Below are positions 49,674 through 57,769 of a stretch of 64,000 nucleotides of DNA, in pieces. This DNA comes from a virus. The stretch is taken from positions 1 to 64,000 of the IMG/VR virus record IMGVR_UViG_3300032304_000826; one strand, 5' to 3'. Each line of letters starts with the position of its first letter. Position 1 is the first letter of the stretch. Under the pieces are notes generated by a model, which was not told where the DNA came from, searched no databases, and was given only the letters and a program-made list of their open reading frames with translations. A program made the position numbers and the translations under genes.

Positions 49674-51527
49674 CTAAATTGTTCCGAATAAAAATGGGTG
49701 TAGCGTATCTATAGCTGGACCAGTAGGCCCAGTTACACCTGCAGGCCCTGTAGGGCCTGTTGTTCCCGCAGATCCAGTTGGTCCTGTTGGACCAGTAACT
49801 GAGGGGCCAGTTGGGCCGGTAGGTCCCGCAACTGTAGAAGCAGCTCCAGTAGGGCCTGCCTCACCTGCAGGTCCTGTTGATCCTCTAGCGCCAGTAGGTC
49901 CCGTTGGACCAGCTACTGTGCTAGCCGCACCAGTTGGTCCTGTAGGACCTTCTGATCCTGCTGGACCTGTAGGGCCAGCTACGGTTGATGCTGCACCTGT
50001 TGCGCCTTGTGGTCCTGTGGGTCCTGTTGGACCGATATCAGAGTTAGCCCACTCAACCCAATATGAATCGTAGTAAACATAGTTTCGTGCATTGTTAGAG
50101 TTAAACCAAACATCTCCTGGATTTGGAGTAGAGGGTGCAGTTGCTCCCACATAAAAAATTCCTTGAGGACCAGTAGAGCCTGTAGGTCCTGTTGCTCCAA
50201 CACTTCCAGTTGGTCCTGTTACACCTTGTGAACCAGTAGGACCCTGAATATTTCCAACATTTGTCCAACTAGAAGTTGTTACTGACCAAACATAAAGTTC
50301 GCCATTTATTAAGTAACCTTGTCCTACAGAACCTGTTGGCTGAGCAGCTTGTAGTGCAGCCAGAGATGCGTAAGAACCAAGAATTGTAATTCCTGTTCCT
50401 TGTGGGCCAGTCGCACCAGTTGGACCAGTAACACCTTGAGGACCAGTAGGTCCAAGTAATCCTTGCGGACCAGTAGGTCCAGCCACTGTGCTTGCAGCAC
50501 CTGTCGCACCGGTAGCACCAGTTGGTCCCGTAGCACCAACTGCACCGGTAGGGCCAGTTACATTAGATGCAGCGCCAGTTGGTCCGGTAGGTCCTGTTGC
50601 TCCAATTGGGCCAGTAGGTCCAGTTACTGTAGACGCAGCACCAGTGGCGCCCGTAGCTCCAGTGGCACCTGTTGGTCCAATTAATCCTGTAGATCCGGTG
50701 GGACCAGTTGATCCAGTAGGGCCCACATTTCCCTGAGCTCCAGTAGGTCCAGTTGAACCCGTTGGTCCCACGCTTCCTGTATTACCTGTAGGTCCAGTCG
50801 CTCCACTTAATCCTGTGCTTCCTGTAGGTCCTGTAGATCCGGTTGGACCTTGGACTTGACCTACGTTATCCCAAGTAGCGCCTTCCCAAACATATAGTTG
50901 GCCGCCAATTAAATATGCATCACCTTTAACAGGATTTACTATTGCGCTTAACGCACCTACGTTAGCGAGTGTTCCCTGGATCTCTAGACCAGTTCCCATA
51001 GGGCCTGTAGGGCCTGTAGGACCCGCAACAGTCGATGCGGCTCCTGTAGGACCAGTTGCACCTGTAGGGCCTGTAAAACCCTGAATACCTTGATTACCTT
51101 GTGGGCCCGTAGGTCCAGCAACACCGGTAATACCTTGTGCACCTGTGGCACCAGTTGGTCCAAGAGGACCGGTATCTCCACGAGAACCTGTAGGGCCAGT
51201 AGATCCTATAGGGCCGGTAGCACCAGTAGGGCCAGGAACTGTAGAAGCTGCGCCAGTTGATCCAGTTGGGCCAGTAGCACCGGTTGCGCCTACTGCTCCG
51301 CCAGCTCCAGTTGGCCCAGTTGGGCCACGTACTGTAGATGCGGCTCCCGTAGGTCCGGTAGCTCCCGTAGGTCCGGTAGCACCATTTGTACCTGCAGCAC
51401 CAGTAGGGCCGGTAGGTCCTGTTGCTCCTGGAGCTCCAGCTGGGCCGGATCCGCCAGTATTTTCTCCAATGATTACAACAGTTGTGTCATCTGGAGTGAT
51501 TTCAATAATTTCAATTGGATCAGACAC
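49674..51527 (-). CDS. Large collagen-like fibre protein (617 aa)
   Basis: After 35 residues of acidic lead-in ([19 protein letters not shown]) the protein is almost entirely collagen-like G-P-T, G-A-T and G-A-A-S-T-V triplets, broken by three small globular inserts (about 178-220 [25 protein letters not shown]; 370-410; 435-490 [12 protein letters not shown]). Gly-Pro-Thr is by far the commonest triplet, giving dozens of Thr at the exposed Y position. It would form a long triple-helical shaft. Ends LHPFLFGTI. It overlaps the upstream adaptor stop by 8 nt. Confidence 0.88.
   Translation of the reverse strand: MSDPIEIIEITPDDTTVVIIGENTGGSGPAGAPGATGPTGPTGAAGTNGATGPTGATGPTGAASTVRGPTGPTGAGGAVGATGATGPTGSTGAASTVPGPTGATGPIGSTGPTGSRGDTGPLGPTGATGAQGITGVAGPTGPQGNQGIQGFTGPTGATGPTGAASTVAGPTGPTGPMGTGLEIQGTLANVGALSAIVNPVKGDAYLIGGQLYVWEGATWDNVGQVQGPTGSTGPTGSTGLSGATGPTGNTGSVGPTGSTGPTGAQGNVGPTGSTGPTGSTGLIGPTGATGATGATGAASTVTGPTGPIGATGPTGPTGAASNVTGPTGAVGATGPTGATGATGAASTVAGPTGPQGLLGPTGPQGVTGPTGATGPQGTGITILGSYASLAALQAAQPTGSVGQGYLINGELYVWSVTTSSWTNVGNIQGPTGSQGVTGPTGSVGATGPTGSTGPQGIFYVGATAPSTPNPGDVWFNSNNARNYVYYDSYWVEWANSDIGPTGPTGPQGATGAASTVAGPTGPAGSEGPTGPTGAASTVAGPTGPTGARGSTGPAGEAGPTGAASTVAGPTGPTGPSVTGPTGPTGSAGTTGPTGPAGVTGPTGPAIDTLHPFLFGTI
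49700..51460 (-). repeat. Collagen-like Gly-x-x tracts with three short inserts (coding)
   Basis: Around 1.4 kb of 9-bp triplet-repeat DNA in the 617-residue protein, interrupted by three unique inserts; similar enough across copies to permit in-register length changes. Confidence 0.85.
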
Positions 51528-52614
51528 TAAAATCTCCGCGAGTAGTGCTTACCTGACTTCTTGTAAAGACTTTGCCTTGCAAATAAGTTTTTTCAACTCC
51601 TAGGGATGTGGTCATTTGAATATCCCAATACGCAGTTTTTGGTAATCTAGCGGTCTCTTCTCCAGTTAAAGATAGAGTAAGTGTGTCTACCATTCCACCG
51701 GTTACTGAAGCAGACTTTGTAATAGTAAACGTTCCTACAATTACTGGCCCTACTTGATTTGCAGGGTACGTTGGGAATAAACGAATTTGAGAGAGTGGGG
51801 TAAGGGTAGAGATATTAGTGTTGAACTTAAGCTTGATAGCAAAGTCATCTCCAGCATACATAGACAGATCTCTTGTAGGGACTGGACTTGGAGGAGTAGC
51901 ATCCCCGTAATCTGGCATAGGTAGATAAACTCTTTGTGGCATAGACCCATCGTCGATTTCTTGTGGGCGATAAATAGGTACATAGCGATTAGTACGTCGG
52001 CTAATCTTGCGAAGTGTAAAGACCTCAATGCGGTGCATACCAAGACCAAGCAAAACGCACAGCTCTCGATACTGCTCTTTACGAGCAGTTACTATTTCCA
52101 TAAGTTGTCTAAAACGTTCAGACCGCGGAATAGACACGCCGTCTGGTGAAATAATGTCAATGTCAAAAGCTGAGTCAGTAGCTAGGGTGTATAAAGCCAT
52201 GCTGGCGGCTAATAGTACAAGTGGGTACTCATCAATAACTGGAAGTGAGGTTAGTGTCGCCCTACTACCATTGGTATCGGTTGTACTACGAGCATGCTCA
52301 CTAAAGGCAGTATTTACGTAATATTGAATTTCTGTATCTGTAAAGTACTTAAATGCGGTTCCTGAGATAGTTATTGTCGCATCTAGTGTTGGGGCGGAAG
52401 CTAGCTCTACCATCCCAGTAACTTCTTCAATTATTGCAGTAGAAGATACGTTAGTGCTTCCAACCCTAATTAATAAGGTTGTGCCCTTTACGGGGGCGTA
52501 TGTAAGTTGAAAACGTTTATTAGAACCGTCTCCTGTAAAGGTCTCTACGAAAGAACGACCCATGTCTCCGATTTCGGCACGAAGTCTATCTGAAAGAGCT
52601 GAAAGCGTTGCCAC
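51520..52614 (-). CDS. Head-tail adaptor with Ig-like C-terminal domain
   Basis: 364 residues from a GTG start at 52614 (GGAGG 4 nt upstream). Helical N-terminal half ([13 protein letters not shown]...; [44 protein letters not shown]) is like gp6-type connectors. C-terminal ~110 residues ([17 protein letters not shown]...[23 protein letters not shown]) form an Ig-like domain seen in baseplate and fibre-anchor proteins. The pair suggests an adaptor that also anchors collar fibres. Confidence 0.65.
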   Translation of the reverse strand: MATLSALSDRLRAEIGDMGRSFVETFTGDGSNKRFQLTYAPVKGTTLLIRVGSTNVSSTAIIEEVTGMVELASAPTLDATITISGTAFKYFTDTEIQYYVNTAFSEHARSTTDTNGSRATLTSLPVIDEYPLVLLAASMALYTLATDSAFDIDIISPDGVSIPRSERFRQLMEIVTARKEQYRELCVLLGLGMHRIEVFTLRKISRRTNRYVPIYRPQEIDDGSMPQRVYLPMPDYGDATPPSPVPTRDLSMYAGDDFAIKLKFNTNISTLTPLSQIRLFPTYPANQVGPVIVGTFTITKSASVTGGMVDTLTLSLTGEETARLPKTAYWDIQMTTSLGVEKTYLQGKVFTRSQVSTTRGDFSV

Positions 52615-52685
52615 TAATCCTCCGACTTATCTGTAAATCTAATCATCCAAGCATTTTGAATGTTAGTCAGTGTAAACAATAAGAA

Positions 52686-52721
52686 GCCCACTCTGACAGG
52701 AGGGCGTTAGTCAGAGTGGGC
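52686..52721 (-). terminator. Intrinsic terminator after the capsid operon
   Basis: A perfect 12-bp stem, GCCCACTCTGAC/GTCAGAGTGGGC (52686-52697 and 52710-52721), 12-nt loop. On the minus strand it is followed by TTCTTATTGTTTA, T-rich though not a pure run. It separates the head genes (upstream) from the adaptor and fibre genes. Confidence 0.7.
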
Positions 52722-52735
52722 AACCTAGTGGAGGC

Positions 52736-53101
52736 TTAGAGCCTGTCGTAAAGGTAGCCCTTCTCCTGAAGGTGTTGAGCCACTGCCTTAGACACTTTGT
52801 ACTTCTGACCGGATTTAAAAGAGTAATGATTACCCACACCGATAGTTACAAAGTCCAAATCTTCCGCTACTCGAATAACTGTTGAGTCGTCAGCTGAGGT
52901 AACCCCAACATTTTCAACTTCATCAATAACAGTAGGTTCGCCCGGAACTGTCAAATCGACAACTTCTGTCTCCATGCGTATTGCATCAACTGCAGTTGCG
53001 ATGGACATCTCTTCTGATCTCTTTGCTAGAGCTTCAGCATTTTGCTTAATTAGCTCTTCGCGTTGACGTCCAGTGACGTCTGTTACTTTTGCTTTTGCCA
53101 C
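52736..53101 (-). CDS. Head-region accessory protein (121 aa)
   Basis: From GTG 53101 (AGGAG 10 nt upstream). Acidic N-terminal helix (GRQREELIKQNAEALAKRSEEM), acidic linker and a C-terminal beta/alpha domain (VGNHYSFKSGQKYKVSKAVAQHLQEKGYLYD) recognisable as a short phage head domain found after capsid genes. Probable capsid-associated or head-tail protein. Bounded by hairpins on both sides. Confidence 0.65.
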   Translation of the reverse strand: MAKAKVTDVTGRQREELIKQNAEALAKRSEEMSIATAVDAIRMETEVVDLTVPGEPTVIDEVENVGVTSADDSTVIRVAEDLDFVTIGVGNHYSFKSGQKYKVSKAVAQHLQEKGYLYDRL

Positions 53102-53129
53102 GATTATTATTCTCCTGTAAGTTTGTGTT

Positions 53130-53155
53130 GGGGGCGGATTTTAAGGCCCGCCCCC
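53130..53155 (-). other. GC-rich hairpin after the capsid gene
   Basis: Eight-bp GC stem GGGGGCGG/CCGCCCCC with a 10-nt loop (53138-53147) and no U-tract on either strand. It lies just after the major capsid stop and may act as a 3' stabiliser or partial attenuator. Confidence 0.6.
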
Positions 53156-53167
53156 TAACGGGTTAAA

Positions 53168-54244
53168 TTAGTTGGTTTCTGCTAGAACTACAGACTGATC
53201 TGTGATTAGACCTAGGCCGTAGATTGCGTACCAAGCAAGCGCATGCTCACGACCGAAGTCAAGAATACCGCCATCGCGGAGCTCAACTGGTAGAGAGATT
53301 GCGTGACCGAATGCATTGTCACCAATAAAGATAGCTGTGTAGCGATCCTTATTACCGTTACCGGTCTTTGTGATTGGTGTAGTGTAACCTCCACCAGTTG
53401 GGTATGCAATGCTGCCAGCAGCAACTGCGGTGTCAGCAGAGTATCCTGAACCTGCACCGTTTGTTACCTTCTGGATCTGTGTGGTCTCGATAAATACTGT
53501 GTCGTATAGACGACCAATTTCACCAAGCATGAAGTTACCTGGAGCTGCGTACTTTGTTACTTCGATAAACTCTGGGTTGTCGCGAAGCTTACGGCTCTGG
53601 TGTGGGTGAATGAATGCAACATATGTCTCACCTAGGCGAGGAATGTTCTTTGTTGCAAGTGTTTCTACTGCGTCCTTGACAACACCTGTGGTGAGGTCAA
53701 ATGCGCCAGTTAGAGATGCACGGTTAGTACCAGCGGTACCTGTTCCGTACCAGTCATTTGCAGCTGTAAGACCTGAGCGGTCGTAGCCGTAGATAACTGA
53801 AGATGCGGCCATGAGTGTGTCACGAGCCTGACCATCAAGGTATAGGGCCATGTTACGGCCGAGTAGACGTGAGGCTGAAGCCATTACGTCATCGAATGAT
53901 GCGTTGAGTAGGAGTTCAGAAACAGCAATTGCATAACCGTGTTCAGCAACTGTGATTGAGAATTGCTGAGCTGTTAGTGCCTTAGTTTCCATACGAACGC
54001 CTTCAACAAGCGTACCGGCAAAGCCGAGGTTGTTGTAACGCATAAAGTTAATCTGAAGACCTGGTGCAACTCCTAGTTCTGTCTTCTTAACAGCGAACTG
54101 TTCGAAGCGAAGAATAGGCATTGACTGGAAAAGGATTTCCTTTGACCAGATGGTCTGAATTGCTTGTGTAAGCTGGCTGTTAGCGCCAGAATACGCTGTT
54201 GGGGCAGCGGCTAAATTGCCGGTACCAGTTACGGCTGATGCCAT
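53168..54244 (-). CDS. Major capsid protein (N4 gp56/HK97-like fold)
   Basis: 358 residues. SQLTQAIQTIWSKEILFQSMPILRFEQF (about 23-50), VTYRYNNL-like INFMRYNNLGFAGTLVEGVRMETKALTAQQFSITVAEHG and the C-terminal FIHPHQSRKLRDNPEFIEV...GEIGRLYDTVFIETT are the conserved core of N4-gp56-type capsid proteins. No N-terminal delta domain is seen; a separate scaffold gene lies upstream. Upstream AAGGAG and an (AATT)n leader are present. Probably the most abundant product. Confidence 0.92.
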   Translation of the reverse strand: MASAVTGTGNLAAAPTAYSGANSQLTQAIQTIWSKEILFQSMPILRFEQFAVKKTELGVAPGLQINFMRYNNLGFAGTLVEGVRMETKALTAQQFSITVAEHGYAIAVSELLLNASFDDVMASASRLLGRNMALYLDGQARDTLMAASSVIYGYDRSGLTAANDWYGTGTAGTNRASLTGAFDLTTGVVKDAVETLATKNIPRLGETYVAFIHPHQSRKLRDNPEFIEVTKYAAPGNFMLGEIGRLYDTVFIETTQIQKVTNGAGSGYSADTAVAAGSIAYPTGGGYTTPITKTGNGNKDRYTAIFIGDNAFGHAISLPVELRDGGILDFGREHALAWYAIYGLGLITDQSVVLAETN

Positions 54245-54258
54245 GTCGGTGTTACTCC

Positions 54259-54282
54259 TTAGTTAATTAATTAATTAATTGG
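54259..54282 (-). repeat. Short (TTAA)n / AATT tandem repeat upstream of capsid gene
   Basis: A run of AATT units (about four to five copies) lies in the 56-nt leader between scaffold stop and capsid start, just before the AAGGAG ribosome site. It keeps the leader unstructured and AT-rich. Confidence 0.6.
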
Positions 54283-54300
54283 TAGGTAATATCTTTAAAA

Positions 54301-55074
54301 CTATCCGAATATTCCCTTGCCACGATCAGTTGCTGCTTGTCCTAGCAACTTACCGCGATATTTTGCGTATTCAGTAACCGACATAGCGGCAATTTGATCC
54401 GCTGTGAACTGTTGTTGATCCGAATTAGTGTCGAGGGGTCCGGTTGGCGGCGCGGTTACCCGGCTGCCTGTCATTTCTTTACGAGCAGACTGCATAGCCT
54501 GCTGTGCAGATTCAAGGATACGGGATGACCGATCCTTTAGTCCCGCGATGCTTGCTTCAATTTCCTCGGCATTATTGCCTGAAACTAAATCAAGAAGTTC
54601 CGGGATTACGTTTTCTCGCTCTTCTTGTAGACGACGATTGCGGTAATCAGTTACTTCTGCGTACTCGCGCTCGCGCTCCAAAAGTTTGAAGGCTCTTTCA
54701 CGTTCTTGCGTTTCTGTCTCAAGACGCTCTGCCCATTCCTTCTCCTTTGATACAAGGAGTTGACGGACATCCATGTCTTCCTCAGCCTTCTTACGGGCTT
54801 CAGTTTCCTGTTCCGCACGAAGCTTCTCAGCTTCCGCCAGACGTTCTTCGCGCTCCTTCTTCAGAATGTTAAGTTCTTCTTTCAAAGAATCTATCTGAGG
54901 ATAGAGTTTGGACTTCTCCTGCTCTCTAACCCGACGAAGATCTTCTTCGGAGTAGGACTTATCAGGAGTTTGAGACTGCATTGGTGTTACAAGAGCTTCT
55001 GTTGCTACTGGCACGTCTTGGAAGAATGCTTCCTTGGCTGCCGGTGTATCAACAAGGTTTGCTGTTTCTGACAT
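54301..55074 (-). CDS. Scaffolding protein
   Basis: 257 residues. A short flexible N-terminus, a long coiled coil (about 40-180; DLRRVREQEKSKLYPQIDSLKEEL and on) and a basic, disordered C-terminus (about 200-257) ending TEYAKYRGKLLGQAATDRGKGI. This is the standard layout of HK97-fold scaffolds, with the C-terminus binding capsid. Location between portal and capsid is diagnostic. Confidence 0.85.
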   Translation of the reverse strand: MSETANLVDTPAAKEAFFQDVPVATEALVTPMQSQTPDKSYSEEDLRRVREQEKSKLYPQIDSLKEELNILKKEREERLAEAEKLRAEQETEARKKAEEDMDVRQLLVSKEKEWAERLETETQERERAFKLLEREREYAEVTDYRNRRLQEERENVIPELLDLVSGNNAEEIEASIAGLKDRSSRILESAQQAMQSARKEMTGSRVTAPPTGPLDTNSDQQQFTADQIAAMSVTEYAKYRGKLLGQAATDRGKGIFG

Positions 55075-55182
55075 ATTTATTCCTTAGGTTTAAGAGGTCG
55101 TTGTCCGAATAAGTGCCACGATGACCTGCGGATATCGTTTGTAGTAGGTTGACAAATTTCTTAGGTTTTGTCAGCCTAAACT

Positions 55183-56892
55183 TTAGTTTTCCCCGTATTT
55201 CGAGTCTTCTTTACTTCCTCGACGTTGTGGGAGCTTAGTACCATATGCTTTTGTTACTAAGTCTGCTTGCATCTGCTCAATTGTTTGGGCCTCAAATGGA
55301 GTTACTATTCCTGGTTGGCCAGAAGGTCCAGGCCCAATGCCTGCTCCAGCCTCTTGTCCAGGAGCCATTTCCAGGCCCTGTCCTTCAGGTAGTAGTCCAG
55401 TGAGTGATGCAATAGCTGAGTTGATCTGTGACTTGATGAGGTTCAAAGCTCCATCGGCCTTGGCGTCTTCGATAAGCTCTGTACGAATTTCGTCTAGCTT
55501 CTCGTCTGGGAACTCTTCACCTAGGGTACGCAACGCACCTTCTCGGCTTTCCAAGTTCATGCTCATCTTTGTCTGGATTTCGTTCAAAAGAATTAGCTTG
55601 TCTAGTGGGAGAGGCTGTGGGAAGTGCACAGAGGTCTCATACGTTAATGGATCATTAGGGTCGCATACCTGCAGTTGATCCGATTTAATTGGGCCGTTAA
55701 AGTCTGGGTTGTATACAAATAGCTCTGGTTCCTTAACTGCAAGGGTTAAAAGAACAAGTTCGTTAATTCGCTTTAAACCTTCGCTATATTGAACGATCTT
55801 TTGATTGTATCGGTTCATAAGCGGCTGGTATTGAATAGCCAATGCAACACCTGAAGTGTTAGAAATTTGCTGTACTTGACCAAGTGCGGTTTCTGGAACA
55901 CCAATCATTTCGTGCATAGATGTCTTAATGATCTTTAAGTACTCCATAGCACCGACAAGGCCTTGTCCGCCACCTTCTAGGTTGAATACTTGAGCGTCTT
56001 TTGGTAGCCCGCCCCAGACCTTTTTAGGTCCCTTTTCTAGGGACGAGGCCTTAGCACCTGTAATAACAGTAACTGGTGCCGCATGGTAGTTAACAATATC
56101 TGAGATATCAGTAGCAATTTCGTTGTAGCTACGGTTTAAAACAATAATGTCGTGGCCATCTGAAAGGCCCCATGGAGAACCAGAAACACGTACGTTAGGT
56201 ATATGAATAACCGGAACAGTTCCTAGTGGGTTTGGCCGTGAATCAATAAGCTCATCATTAATATATTCTTCAATACGGTCATCTGTAAGGATTTCAGTGT
56301 ATGTGTATACCTGGCGTGTTCCTTCAAGGGAAGTACCCCAGAAACGATACTTAAGCTTAAATCGTATTAAACGTGAGCGATCGTGTGGGTGAAACTCTGG
56401 AAAACAAAATGAAGAGTTAAGCGGAAGTACTCGCACACGTCCTGGATGAGTACGGCCTACGCTATCTGTAAACGCTTCTTCATAGGCAACCTTTACGAAA
56501 CAGTCTCCAGAAACGCCGCCTTGCTGGCCCATTTCCCACATAACGCCATGCTTATCGTTATCTGTTTCCCACACTCTTTGTAGGATGTCGGGGATGATTG
56601 CTTCTGTTGCGTGAGGGCTACGGAATGAAGCTCCGCGACCAAAACTAAAATTTACTATGTAATCTGTGAAAGCTCTGTAATAGTTAAATACCATCTGTGC
56701 TTCGCCAATTTCACGGCGGTAAGCCCAATGGTGGCCAAGGTACATTGCCCAGTTAAGGGAGTATCTATTTAGGCGTGGACCATGAACTTCGAACTCTTCG
56801 TCAGCAAGTTCTACAAGTCCTAGTGGGGAAATGGAGATTGTTAAGTCGGATGAGGCTGCCCTGTAACTCGGTGGGCTAAAGTCAATACTCAC
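55183..56892 (-). CDS. Portal protein
   Basis: 569 residues from GTG 56892. It has the portal order: N-terminal HWAYRREIGEAQMVFNYYRAFTDYIVNFSFGRG, a beta wing (VRVLPLNSSFCFPEFHPHDRSR), VPVIHIPNVRVSGSPWGLSDGHDIIVLNRSYNEIATDISDIVNY (crown/stem), then KIIKTSMHEMIGVPETALG with NTSGVALAIQYQPLMNRYNQKI (the conserved stem-helix/tunnel-loop block). C-terminal ~100 residues are Gly/Pro/Gln-rich and may bind scaffold. It is upstream of scaffold and capsid. Confidence 0.9.
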   Translation of the reverse strand: MSIDFSPPSYRAASSDLTISISPLGLVELADEEFEVHGPRLNRYSLNWAMYLGHHWAYRREIGEAQMVFNYYRAFTDYIVNFSFGRGASFRSPHATEAIIPDILQRVWETDNDKHGVMWEMGQQGGVSGDCFVKVAYEEAFTDSVGRTHPGRVRVLPLNSSFCFPEFHPHDRSRLIRFKLKYRFWGTSLEGTRQVYTYTEILTDDRIEEYINDELIDSRPNPLGTVPVIHIPNVRVSGSPWGLSDGHDIIVLNRSYNEIATDISDIVNYHAAPVTVITGAKASSLEKGPKKVWGGLPKDAQVFNLEGGGQGLVGAMEYLKIIKTSMHEMIGVPETALGQVQQISNTSGVALAIQYQPLMNRYNQKIVQYSEGLKRINELVLLTLAVKEPELFVYNPDFNGPIKSDQLQVCDPNDPLTYETSVHFPQPLPLDKLILLNEIQTKMSMNLESREGALRTLGEEFPDEKLDEIRTELIEDAKADGALNLIKSQINSAIASLTGLLPEGQGLEMAPGQEAGAGIGPGPSGQPGIVTPFEAQTIEQMQADLVTKAYGTKLPQRRGSKEDSKYGEN

Positions 56893-56934
56893 TTGCCTTC
56901 ACTCTCCATAAATCTACTTTGCCCTCTCATTTGA

Positions 56935-57204
56935 TTAAACTATGCCCCGCTCTTTTTTCTCTCTCTTAATCTTTGAAATTTTTGCTTTTTTCTTATCTTC
57001 TAATTCTTTTTTAGGATCTCGTAATTTTGGATCTACTTCGTTGATTGAGCTTACCCAATCGCCGCCTTGTCTAGAATATTCTTGACTAGCCCATTTGTTG
57101 GCTGCTCTGTTGGTACCAGCGCCTGGGCGCTTTGTTGGATACTTAGCTTTCGCTTGTCGCATCAAGCTATTCCATAGCTTTTGATTCGCTGCTACTCTAG
57201 CCAT
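56935..57204 (-). CDS. Small basic head-region protein (89 aa)
   Basis: Reads LWNSLMRQAKAKYPTKRPGAG...NRAANKWASQEYSRQGGDWVSS and ends in a Lys-rich helix (KKKAKISKIKREKKERG). The K-x-Y-P...A-x-x-W-x-x-x-E-Y...G-G segment is one I know from phages and some bacterial proteins without known function. It lies between portal and the 134-residue gene, after a hairpin at 57224-57264. Confidence 0.65.
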   Translation of the reverse strand: MARVAANQKLWNSLMRQAKAKYPTKRPGAGTNRAANKWASQEYSRQGGDWVSSINEVDPKLRDPKKELEDKKKAKISKIKREKKERGIV

Positions 57205-57223
57205 TTATCTCCTAAATAATTAC

Positions 57224-57264
57224 AGGTGCCCGGCTTCGGAGAAAGAGTACGAAGCCGGGTACCT
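57224..57264 (-). terminator. Long hairpin, probable weak terminator
   Basis: Fifteen-bp arms (57224-57238 and 57250-57264, CGAAGCCGGG core) with one G-U pair and 11-nt loop. The minus strand after it reads TGTAATTATTTAGG, T-rich but interrupted, so termination may be partial. Confidence 0.55.
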
Positions 57265-57280
57265 ATAAAGTATATCTTAT

Positions 57281-57685
57281 TTAGTCAGCAACAGCTGCAG
57301 GATTCATGCGTCCATAGCGTGATCCTGAGCGGAATACTTCCTCGATTTTGGTCTCTGCATAGTCGCTGAAAGTTCCTGTTGAGAACTCTCCAACATATGT
57401 AGGTGCCTCTACCCAAGCAGCAGATCCAACGTGAGCGCGAGCTCGCATGGTCTCTTCTGGGTATTTTTCCATAACGTTGACGTTATGGTTTGGGCGACCA
57501 GCTGGTGTGTCATAACCTTGGTTAAGACCTAGCTGGAAGTCATTTGGAACGTCTGTATCAGTAGCTACGCCTTCTTCAAAACGAAGTGGACCACGAAGTC
57601 CTGCTTGTGCTGCTGACATTTTACGCTCATAGACTGCTCCCGTGCGCTCTGGGAACGATGGAACTGGCGCAATGTTTTCTGCCAT
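57281..57685 (-). CDS. Hypothetical head-region protein (134 aa)
   Basis: An acidic, low-helix protein (ENIAPVPSFPERTGAVYERKMSAAQAGLRGPL..., TPAGRPNHNVNVMEKYPEET, EVFRSGSRYGRMNPAAVAD) with a good SD (AGGAGAAAATATAA). It is isolated between a leader (57686-57769) and the hairpin at 57224-57264, suggesting its own transcription unit and high expression. A structural role is plausible, but no family is recognised. Confidence 0.6.
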   Translation of the reverse strand: MAENIAPVPSFPERTGAVYERKMSAAQAGLRGPLRFEEGVATDTDVPNDFQLGLNQGYDTPAGRPNHNVNVMEKYPEETMRARAHVGSAAWVEAPTYVGEFSTGTFSDYAETKIEEVFRSGSRYGRMNPAAVAD

Positions 57686-57704
57686 TTATATTTTCTCCTA
57701 TAGG

Positions 57705-57718
57705 TTAAGGATCCTTAA
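57705..57718. other. 14-bp perfect palindrome in terminase-head gap
   Basis: TTAAGGATCCTTAA is a perfect palindrome in the 84-nt leader of the 134-residue gene, downstream of T/A-rich -10-like sequence (TATAAG, TATTAG) on the minus strand. It could be a regulator site; no matching copy was noticed elsewhere. Confidence 0.4.
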
Positions 57719-57769
57719 GTAAGAGTTTGGTACTAATACTTATACTTTTCTGCCTAAACTCAAAAATCT

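Noticed and set aside
49700-51460. CRISPR-like or satellite repeats
   Set aside because: The repeats are in frame, code for collagen triplets and lack uniform spacers; they are protein-coding.
55150-55173. TGACAAA...TTTGTCA inverted repeat after portal-scaffold gap as a terminator
   Set aside because: Only 7 AT-rich base pairs with a 10-nt loop and no T-run; too weak to call.
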